64,000 nt of DNA. It comes from Wuchereria bancrofti. Lineage: Eukaryota; Nematoda; Chromadorea; Rhabditida; Onchocercidae. The translations under genes and the position numbers were made by a program. The notes beneath the pieces are model-generated. The model saw only the letters and a list, made by a program, of their open reading frames with translations, had not been told where the DNA came from and searched no databases. The DNA lies in NCBI GenBank assembly GCA_005281725.1, contig SSBO01000009.1, positions 4,414,163 to 4,478,162 of the forward strand, read 5' to 3'. Shown here in pieces: positions 25,027 to 36,200 of the stretch. Position 1 is the first letter of the stretch. Each line of letters starts with the position of its first letter.

Positions 25027-26327
25027 ATTTTTCAGCCATAATTTCATTTATCAGCCATAAGTTCAATCGATAACTTCTAGCAAACATTCTGAAATGATTT
25101 TTGTCTGATATCTATTTCTGTGGTATATAAAAGATCTTGTGAACTTTCGAAAAAAATATGAGTTAAAAGTACTATATTGCTCGGATATTTCAATGATACA
25201 CCAACAAAATATGGCAAATCAAGCAACACCGGTGACAGAATCAATTATTAATTTGTTTGAAATTACTATTTGGTGAAGATCAATAGAGAATGAATCCAAA
25301 AGAAACAAAAAATTAAATGGAAGAAAGCTGTCGGTGATAATTTTTGATATCTGTGCAGGCAAGAATTAAGCATGAAGCAAGATAATACGCATTATTAAAT
25401 TAAAAAATGTATTATGGCTTAGAACACTTCTAGTAAGAACACTGTTGGTTAAAGCTCATTACGACTATTTTATTTCAAGCTTTAAAAGTTTTTGTTTCTT
25501 GAAAATCTTTCATTTCACGTTTTAGAAGTTTGTAGAAGTTGTTAACTACCCGATAATAAGGAGCTTTTCAGAGAACAGCAATTCAGAATTCAAGGAAACG
25601 ACTTCAACTTTTCTAACTCATCAGATTTTCCGAGAAGATTTGATGGAATTCCCGAGTAACTGGAAAATGCACTTACAATAACAACAATTCTAATTTGAAA
25701 AAAATTATGACGTTAAAAATTCTACTAAAAAAAACAAAGGTGGTGCTATGACATTTACAGTTTGGGAAAGAATGAAATCATAATTTAAACAAGCAGAAAC
25801 CATATTAGCTTTATGAAATTTATGAATTCACCTGATATGAAATTCAACAAATGGGAAGAATCCTGAAGATTATTAGAAACCAATCATAATTATGCAAAAA
25901 AATTCACTTCCGTTCTACACATGCAATTTACATTTCTGTTAAAAGCAGTAAAGTTAGAAAGTTCTAAATAATTTCAAAAAATCTTTCATTCAATTCTAAA
26001 TTTGAATTTTCGTATTGCATTCCTTCTTTTCAATTCTAACAGATTTATGATCTTATATTATCTTTTGCTAAAATGTGAATTCCGGAATAACTTAAAATCT
26101 ACAGAACTTACCTTAATCCTTATCTTTTATATGCCATGTTTACTACTAATTGTTTATTCAGAATTTCACTAATTCGAACCACAATTAAATGTAAATAAAT
26201 TGTTTATCAACAGTCCTTCATAATTAAATTTTACCTTTTCTTTTCCCTCAAAATCTGTTTAGGAAAAAATACTAATAATGAGTTTCAAAGAGTTCTTCTT
26301 CAAAGTTGTGCTTGAAGAACAGAACTA

Positions 26328-26392
26328 TCTTTGATCAAATTTCCTCGGCACAATGGTTCATCCATCTATTGTGTTGAGGAAATTTGATAAAG
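26328..26392 (+). ncRNA. pre-miRNA-like hairpin
   Basis: Left arm about 26329-26356 and right arm 26366-26392 pair over about 27 bp including three G-U pairs, with one bulged base (26333) and a 9-base loop (TTCATCCAT). The arms contain ATCAAATTTCCTC and its exact complement. Stem length and near-perfect pairing resemble a miRNA precursor or a small foldback element. I do not recognise the mature sequence as a known miRNA, and the transcribed strand is not certain. Confidence 0.4.
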
Positions 26393-27679
26393 TTGGAAAA
26401 TTTTTTGAGAGCTACTGAAAAAAAAAGAAGACATTTCAATAAATTGTGTATTTTTCAACAAAAAAGAAAGATTTTTTCAGCAAATTCATTTGAATAATAT
26501 GAAATTTTTTAGAAAAAAGGATAATAAAATTTAATAAAATTTTATTAAATTTTAGCAATAATAGTGTTTTAATTTGTAAAATTTGGATAATAATGAACAA
26601 TTATAAAGCATTTCTTTTTCTACTGAAAGCCATTGTACCAAACATTTATATTATTAGAAGGAATGTGTTTACGGTACAGTTTGAAAGGGCTGTTAATATT
26701 TTACTGGTTGATAGCACTACTACTTCACAAAATTACGAAAAAATAATTGAGGAGTGCGAATAAATTAGAATAATTAATTTTTAAAACGATCAATTTCAAT
26801 TTCAGCTGGGAAAAACTGATTTTTATAGAACTCTGCCCGAGAAAGATTTTCCGCTCTCTTTGTAATGTGATAAAAATTCAATCAACTAACTGTTCTTTTT
26901 TTATGACAAAAGAATGGAAATATCTTGAATAATCAAAAAATTAATACATTTTCTTTTCTCGCAGAAGATAGCCTTAGACGATGGGAAGAAAGAAAAAATC
27001 TGACAAAGATGTTCAATTAATTGTCTCCTTTCACGCTTTTTCTTTTCTTGATCAAAAACTGAGAGAGAATAGAGAGAAGAGATTCCAAATACTTTTCTTT
27101 AAATTTATAAAATCTGTGGAAGGCTGGGATAAAATAGTTTCATCACTTATGACAAAATTAAGTCTTGAATTTCATTTCTTGAATTCAGAGAGATAATTCG
27201 TACTATCAGCTATCTTCATTCTTATAACACTCAAAATTCTTATTCATTCCTGCTATGCCTATCACATGATCTTCTGTCTATTTTCAATCATTTTTTCCTG
27301 CTTATTTTCAGATCTTTCTATACATGATTTATCACACTTTGCTTTGAAATTGATAATGAACTGATAATATTTCCAAAATTGGACTCCTTGTTGAAGTATA
27401 ATCGCATTTTGTGGTTTTGGAGAGAAGAAGGTAAAAAAAACAATCTTATTAATGTCTCTACTTTTCAAATCTCAAGAAATTAATGAACGACACCTTCCTT
27501 TATTAGTATCTTTACATATTTTTTAAAAATTAGTGAATGAGGTCCATATTTTTCATATTTTCGAAGTTTTTGTAATTAAGAAATCAAACATAACTGAATA
27601 AGCAGGGACTAGATGTAAACATCTGAGAGAAATAAAAATAAGTTTGCATATCTTAAAAATTTGGAAACCCTTATTATTA

Positions 27680-28175
27680 AAATTCTATACAGTCATTTTT
27701 CAAAAACTGAAAATCGCAAAATTAATTTAAAATCAAACACACATCGTTTTTCCGACAATATCATCTGTTAGCATATGCCAGTTATTAGACTCTCTCCCAT
27801 TTTATTGGTAATAATTTCTTATTTAACAAAATTCATTTTTTAAAAGAAACTGAAAAAGAAAGGCATTTTTATTACATGAATTTGGACCCATTTTAAATCA
27901 TTAATATAAAAAATTAAAAATTTTCACTATTTGACAAAAATTCGTAGTTAAATCGTATTTTAAAAGAAATTTATTTTGAATATAATTACAAAAATAATCA
28001 GATGGACAATTAAATATTTAGACTGCATAGAACTTTTCAGAACCGAGAATCGCAAAATTAATTTAAAACCAAAACTCATCCATTTTCGATAATATTGTCT
28101 TTTGGTATACTTATTAGACTTTTGCCTCTTTTCACTAGTAATAATCTTTCATTTGGTAAAATTTTTTAAAAGGTT
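27680..28175 (+). repeat. diverged direct duplication, unit about 160 bases
   Basis: 27705-27835 and 28043-28170 align in the same orientation. Shared blocks include AATCGCAAAATTAATTTAAA, a TTATTAGACT block and a GTAATAAT block near the end. The offset is about 338 bases. Copies differ by substitutions and small gaps, so the duplication is old. Confidence 0.7.
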
Positions 28176-28246
28176 AATTAGGTTATGCTACATAACAAAT
28201 GAAACAGTCGCCAATCCGCTAAATCGAACAATTTTTTTAATGTTGT

Positions 28247-28279
28247 ATTAATTTGTAACAGATTAATTTGTAACAGACA
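28247..28279 (+). repeat. 15-bp tandem duplication
   Basis: ATTAATTTGTAACAG occurs twice in direct succession. Confidence 0.75.
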
Positions 28280-31200
28280 ATTCATTATTTTGAGATTTCA
28301 ATAAGCTTTTAAAAGAAACTTACTAATAAGCCATTTACTTATAAAATAACTTTAATGTTGATCTCACAGTGATAACCTTTTCGATGATGAATAGAAAATT
28401 TTTGCGTCAAAAGAACTGCCATAAATGATGTTTAGCAAGTAATTATAAGTGAGTTCCATCTTAAATAATGAGAAAGCAAAAAAAAAAAAAAACAAGCAAT
28501 GAGAGCAACTATCAGTTCATTAGTGAGTTTTTAGAACAAATAGTTTCGAACGATATACTTTAATGGTTTCTATATTCAAGTTTCTTTCAAACGTTAATTG
28601 GATTAAAAGATTGAATCTTGAAATTAAATCTTCAAATTAATTCAACAATCTTAAAATTAATTCAACAACCCTATTCATTTCTTTTTTCTCTACCATAGAT
28701 TTATGAGCAAGACGTTTTAAAATTTTTCTCTCGAAAAAACGCTAATGAATGCTTGTTGATTGAATTCGGCTAATTTAAATTACAGGTAACTTAATTCAAT
28801 TTAACTTGATCAGTTTTAGAGTGCTAAAAGCTGTCTGTTTACTATAATGATTTCAAATAAGAGAAAAGCTGATACCTTTAAATCTCTAAATCTAAAATTT
28901 GGGTACATAATTTATGCGGAGATCTTCGCAGCATTGAAGTTTGTTGGGTCGCTTTCGGAACAGTTTTAATCAGCACACAGAAGTTAATAATTTTGGAAAT
29001 GATATATTCGTCTTCCAAAAAACTTAATGTTAAATTTTCAATTTTTCGTTAAATTATTATCTAAAAAACCTTCAAATCAAGCAATTATAATTATATCTAA
29101 AAAATCGTTTCATAATTCTTTAAATCCTGAAAAGCTATTTAGTAAAATGATGCACGAAAAATCTTTTTCGGATATCAATATAATAAAAGGCTTACTACTA
29201 CGAATCGAATCAATTTCGAGCTTTAAGCTTATCGAGTGAACGACTGACTTTTAATTATTTTGATTAATTAGCCAAAACACTACGCGATAATTTTATTGAT
29301 TAAACGGAGTTAGTGAAAGTAATATTCTTCCAAACTAAATAATTGCAATCTTTGCTGGTATTCAAAAAATGCGCTTTTTTATGTCACTGGTGCTTTGTGG
29401 CCAAGACAGTAAGTTATTTTATTCTACAAATGACTGATAACATAACAAGACAGACAAAAGATTTCAAATTAGTAAAGTGAATTAAATAGCCGAATCACTG
29501 GAATAGAATCAAAAATGACTAGGAAAAAAGCATTATGCCACTGATTTTTAGAAAATCCAATCGAAGATATATTAGTAAGTCGTGGCATTTTGCGCACTAT
29601 TCTAAATGGAAATCATAGGAGAATGAAGGTTGTTTATATGATATAAGCACATTAACTCAATTTTGCACCATTCTGTCAACGAATTCCGCCAGTCAGCGTA
29701 CCATCATCATTTCCATTACCGCCTTGATTTATATAACATATCTCTTTAGAAGAAACAATTAAATGGGAGAAGATAGAATTAATCCCTTAGATGGAAGAAG
29801 AAATCAGTTCATTTCCGCTTATTAATCATACGTTCCTGTCTATGTCTATGTGTCTTTGTTTGTAGAAAAACTTTTTTATAAAAATTTTTGTGTTGTTTTC
29901 AATTGAAATAAAATTGTCATAGTATAAAAACAAAAATTTTATCCTTAAAATTATCGAATTGATAAACCTTGTTCAAAACAAACAATTATGCATCAACCAG
30001 TTTTCATCAAATATTCCGATATTACTACGGTATTATTCTCAAAAACAATTGACTAATATAAAATGTATTTATTCGAAAAACAACTGAAAAAACTTCTTGT
30101 GTTTTTATCAGAAATATTTAATCTTTTAAAGTCTAATCATAAATGACCTATTCCAATTTCATATTCTGATCAGAAAGATTTAGCCACAAATATGAACGAA
30201 TGCTTTCCGCCACGTTCCATTACGCAACCGTTTACAGGCCTATTAGTAGTATAATTTAAATAAAAGTGCACATTGCATGTTCACTTTGACTAAGTCTGAA
30301 TACTCTTTCGAAATGCTTTTTCGATTTGCAAATTAGTGCTTTCTTCAACAAAACAAAAATCTCTTAGCTTAGTCCAAACAGGTTTATTTCAATGATACTT
30401 TTATCATCGTAAAAATTTCTTTATTATCAAAAGGCTGAACCATTTAAAGAAGTTCATCAATGATTGTTTTACTACAAATTAATTTTAATAAACATTTTTA
30501 CATTTTTATCTTCAAGGTTTTAAAAAATAAATTCATGAAATTCATTTGGAATAAATACGCTGTTCCTTTAATGTCTTTAACAATAACCTTAATCCAACAA
30601 GTGAACATTTTTTTAAATATGTTTGCTTCGAAAATTCCCCAACGATATTCATAATTGTAGCTTAAGGCTAAAAGCCAACTGATAATCGATAAAATTAACA
30701 GTATATTCCTTATTTTCACTGCTTCTACATTTCATATATTATTGCACTCACTGACTTGGCATATAATTTGGAAGTAAAAAGCATTCCCTAAGTAAAATTT
30801 TAATCTTTGAAATTGAAACACAACTTTGAAAACTATTTAATAAGTTTTACAAATGATTAAACTTGATGCTTGGTAAAGAATCTAGTAAATTTCCTTTCTT
30901 TTCTGAAAGTTACATATCTTGCTATGAGCCACTTAATTATTTAGTTACTTAAAATTCATCCATCAAAGAATGGAATAAATATAACTATTATTCAAATAGG
31001 AAAAGGAATAACAAAAGAAGTGGAAAATATTATGACCGAAATCAATTTTTAACCTCTGAAATTTATTGATGAATAACTTTAATTTGCAAAAATGGAGAAG
31101 ATTGAAATGATGAAATGCAGAGGACAAAAATCTGATATTATCAGAACAGTGAAGATAAATAGAAAGGTTACGAAACAGTTGCATTTCAGATAAATTGAAT

Positions 31201-33267
31201 ACTAAATAATTCATTTTTCGTTTGCTGAATTGCATATTTGAAGTTATAACTCAGTCCTTACTAGTTAAACAAATATCACTGAAGAAAGTTTTAATATTTT
31301 GCGGCACGGAAAAGTACAGAAATTTCTGCGTTCCATATCGCGAGAAACCGTAGGGAATTGAAAGTAGATGATAAAGAAAAGTTTGTTTTGCTAATGAGAA
31401 TTATTATTGACCATACTATCTTCTTTGATTTTAAATTATCATTTGTGCTAGAACTGAGTACTAAGTAAGCTTCACCATATGCTATATTTAAGACTTCATT
31501 TTGTCATACTTTGGAATACTGCAAAAAAAAGTGCTAATGAGTTCGTTAATCTTTAAGGTTCGTTAATCAAATCAACAAAAAACCAAGGTAACGAAGATTA
31601 AATAGGTCACTGAAAACTTTCTTAGCATTCAGAGAGATAAAAAACCCATAGATAAAAGGACTGTGCGTTAAAAGCAATTTAATATGAAATTAAACTGAAA
31701 AGAAAATTTCAAATTCTTTAATTTTAAAACGTTAGGTATTTGAAATGTTAACTCACCATCATTTTAACAATTAAATTAAAATGGTACTAAATAAACCAAC
31801 TGTTACCAGAAAGAAAAAATGATTATTGATAATTCTGTTAGACATAATTTTGATATAAAAGAGTCTTATTTCCCTAAAATTTATTAAGAAAAACACACTA
31901 TGCAATATTTTTTGTTCAGAATTTTATGCATTTGAACTTTAGAAATTATGAAATTGAAATAGAAAAATAAACATTGATTCATAACCCATGATAACAAAAT
32001 AATATAAATAAGAAATACAATTTTTCAAAGTTGCAAAAATATGAAAGATAATGAAATCTATTGCGAATCTAGAAAGCACTAAACTTCCAAGATCTTGAAA
32101 AACTGCAATAATTGAAAGTGATCATAAAGAAAAGTGAAACTTTTCTCTTCTTTTCTTTCCTGATATTGTTAAATTCAGATTACAAACTAAATTCACAAAT
32201 GATCGACAGGATAGAAACTTTCAGAGAATTTCCCCCCTCAGTTCCAAAGATTTTTAAATAATATGTTGTTTAAAGTAAAATCGATAAAATCAATTCTGAC
32301 TCAACCCTTGCAACCTCTTGTAAGCAAAGAAAGAACTATCAAATGAATTTCAAGAGGAAGAAAAAAAATCATGCAGAAAAAAATTTTTTTTCCGCTCATT
32401 TCAAAAAAGTGTAGACTTTCACAGCTCATGGAATTTTTCTGATTATTTCTTATCAAAATTAAATTAATTTTCAATTCTTGAGTTTTTTCTAAAGTTTTAA
32501 ATATCTTAAGCATTAGCAGAAATTGACAACAGAAATGTTAACATCTTGTGAAGATTTTTTTGGACAAATAGCCGAACGATAACAGTGATACTTTACTGAT
32601 ATTCACTACTATTTGAAGTTATTAATTTGTGAATTTTTTTAAAATCTGTTTTGCTATGACATAAGAAAAAATAATGCATCAATTTTCTAAATTATTTCAT
32701 CAAACAGTAACCCAAATTATAATACACTGATATCAGTTTAATAAAAAGTGTTGCAGAAAAATGTAAATTTGAAACAGTTATTAACAAATAGAAATGCAAA
32801 TAAATTTGAAGGGACAACTGAAGGAAGAGATCTTGGAAGCTTAGCTTAAAGGTTGAGAGAAAGCGAAGAATTGCGCTCATTTTCCCTCCGAATATTTGAT
32901 GCATTGAAGTGTTAGAGTTATGCTCAAAAAATGTGAAATTATTCAATCTATGCATTTATCCTTGATGGTTCAATTTTGTTCGATTTAAGTTTACTTTCGT
33001 GATACATATGCAACCATCGTTTTTGAGCGCTCAAGGCTTGACTGTGGGTCCTTTTGCTTGTTGCTGATAAGGCAATTGTCACCATTGGCAGAGAGGCTCT
33101 TTTTGCAGATTTTTTTATGTGAGTAAAGATGTGATGATTGAATGCGGTCATAATAAATCTAAAAAGTGACTGAATCGAATCATAGTATGTCATCAAAAGA
33201 GAAAATTAATTGAGCTAATTAAGAGTATTTCCATTTGTCATTGAATTTAGTACAGAAAAGAATAGAA

Positions 33268-36200
33268 TCATTTGATGATCAAATGAGCAAAAAAGATAAC
33301 AAACCCATCAGTGGTGTGCATAGTTAACCAGGCACCAATATTTAGTAGAAACATGGAAAATGGCGTTGTGGCATAGATAGCAACGCTCCAAAAGCATAGG
33401 AATGTCAGTATGAGCGCTGTTTCCGAGCAAACAGACTGAAATGACGATGCTTATCGGAAGAGAATTTGGTGGAGTAAGAGATAAAGAAAAGAGCCGTCAT
33501 CGTTCAATCTCAGAAAATAGATTGGAATGAAAAGATGATATATATAATATGGCCAAAGGGAGACTAATAGTGGAAACGGTATTAGCACACCTAAAGGCCA
33601 TTTGGATTATAACAAAATTTAAATCACCTGAATGAAGTATCGAATCTCTTGCGCTCTCCGTCTGCGAATTACTTGCTGGAAGCCATGTACTGGCTGAAAA
33701 AAAAAGAGATGCAATAATTTCTATAAGCATCAATTCTATTGATAAAAGTTTATTTTTATCGTTTCACGTACGAAAGAAAACATCGATCACGTAATACTGA
33801 TTAACTGACATTGCTTCGATTTAATCTGATACTTTTGTCAGTCTAACAAAAATCTCTGTATCCATTTGTCAATTTCTAGAAATTGATTTTTATCCATAGA
33901 AATTTACTGCGTGTTTCGCCTACTTCCAATACTGCTTTACCTGTTTTATACATTCTTTTATCTCTTTTACAGCATTACAATATTTTCCAATTTTTAACGA
34001 TCCTATAATCTCTTTAGTTTTTTCTTCTTTCTTTTCTAATATTGTTTGCTCAGAATATAAAATATGTCGAAATAAAAAGTTGTAATTAAGATACTGCGAT
34101 AAAAGATAAGGCGCCATACTTAGAGGACACCAATTAATTTCAAAGACAGTAAATAACAATAACTATCTGAAAATAAATTTGTGTTAAATCTATAAAGCTA
34201 AAGATTGTTTTATTTGAATAAACCTTAAATAAATGTTTGAATTAAGAAATTCTTATCCAACACTCATCTACATTGTTTGTAACTTTATAGTTTGTTAACA
34301 AAAATATGTTTACTGTTAAAATTTTCCAGCCTGAAAGGCCAGACTGTTAACATAACTTGTTAACAGTTGTCAGTTCTTTGTTCAACTAACGGCCTTTCTT
34401 CTAAACCAAATCTACTTGCAATGTCTAAAAATTGTAGAGGCTTTCCAATTTGACATTCACTCTTATGAGCAACTGATATAATGTTAAAGTACAACTTTTA
34501 CTGATAAAGAGTGAAGATCATCCGATGAGGACAGCTCTCTTTACTCACAGTAATGCTACTTTTGTTTACTCACAGTAATGCTACTTTTGTTGTAAACTAC
34601 CCTACTCCATATACAGAGGACAGAGGGTAACTTTAACGTCTTCGCAATCGATGTTCCGGGACATATGCGCTTTCTCTTCTCCTCCATATCTAATTCATCA
34701 ATTCCTCTAATATTGTTCCATAACTTCGACCAATGGTATCTTTATCTCAGTAAAATATAGGTTGCCTTTTCTCAAACATCGCCTTTTCTGCAAAGTACTA
34801 CCTATTTGGCTCTATAAAATGCTCCACTCAAGCGAATCGTAATAGTTGCAATAAATTTCAAGTAAATTATGTACTATGTTAAAAATAACCTTAGCCATTT
34901 TTTTCAGCTTAAAGAATGTAATTATGTCGAGTAATACGACAAATATCACAAATGCCAAATTGAAGTAAAAGTCGTAGTAAACAGAAATGATTTGAGCGCA
35001 CGGAGCATCGGAATAAAGAAACAACATCGCATTACGATCAAAATAATAATGACAGCCGTCTGAAATAATACAAATGATAAATTGGAGGAAACTCTGATGT
35101 TATGAATTTCTAAGGATTTGTTAAAATTTTCAAAAGATATCAATTTGCAAGTTTTATAAATTTCACTTTTTTAAAAGGCAAAACTTTTAATTGTATGAGT
35201 TTATTTTTTGAGAAATGAAGAATTTACCAAATTGATAAATACAACTTTGTATAAAGGAAATAATCCATATCAGTGTAATCCACTTCATTGTTTTATGCTC
35301 ATTGAAGTAAACTGCGTATGAGAATGGCTTTGCAATAGCGATATAACGATTTAGGCCAATCAATATATGTGTATAAATTGCACCATAATAAAATATAATC
35401 GTTGCTTGGCCAATCGTATATGCTAATCGTTTGTTTTGAAGAAACTGGGGAATAGTTTCAGGAGTTCTAAATTTTTTTTTTATTAGATGAGATTTACTTG
35501 AATATCAGTATATGATAGCATTATCTCATTGACAAGCAATGAAATCGTAAAAAATTTTCAAAAAAAAATTTTATTCATTTCTATAAGATTACCAAGAGGA
35601 AATGGAGAATTGCATAATTATTTTTCACAAATTAGTAATATAATTTTACTTGACACGATCAGTCAAAACAAAATATGTCATTGAAAACATTCATTACCCT
35701 GAATAATTATGCTCGCATATCACTAATGCATAAAAGCAAGTTAAGTTTACTTTCTCTCAATCTGCATATTAATAAATTTCGTTTTAATTATTCCAATTAA
35801 TTGCAAGTTTAATTTTAATCTATTTTGTGATTACCTTTAATGAATGCACAGAAGTATTGAAATTAAAGTGCAGAATTAAAACGCTGTTTTCATGAATTCT
35901 TTAAAACATTCTGATAATTACTTTATTATACAATATTCCAGTGATTAAATGAGTGTTATCATCAATCATTATTCACTTTAAATATATTGAAAACACAATT
36001 TGATGTTGTAAGACCCTTAATCTAAGGATTAATTTAATATAACTTTGTGTCTTATTTTTCCGATTCCTTTGAAGGTGCTATTTTTCATATATATATTTAA
36101 TATAGCGAAAATTCTATGTAAAAAAAACTCTAAGTAATTCGTACTTTATTCAATTTTTTTGCATGTAATTTTGTTCAGTCAAGGAATAGAAATTGTAGGT

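Larger units (their letters stand above)
21524..33267. other. gene-poor AT-rich region of about 11.7 kb
   Basis: No complete gene was recognised. Open frames are short, rich in Phe, Leu, Lys and Asn, and lack coherent splice partners. Noted structures are listed separately: a CRE-like octamer, a 19-bp palindrome, a 27-bp hairpin and a diverged local duplication. A weak minus-strand terminal-exon candidate lies at 23569-23640. Confidence 0.6.

Noticed and set aside
29369..29408. Mini-exon MRFFMSLVLCGQD followed by GTAAGT (plus), signal-peptide-like
   Set aside because: Only 13 codons and no downstream exon in phase could be found.
29676..29744. Minus-strand Gly-rich terminal frame (NQGGNGNDDGTLTGGIR)
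   Set aside because: Short, poor acceptor, no upstream exon.
30498..30719. Minus-strand frame with a hydrophobic head (NILLILSIISWLLALSYNYE)
   Set aside because: Starts with GTG, is open on both strands through AT bias, and has no splice or family support.
30963..31235. 90-codon minus-strand frame with ATG
   Set aside because: Phe/His/Leu-rich composition typical of antisense to A-rich DNA; no motif.
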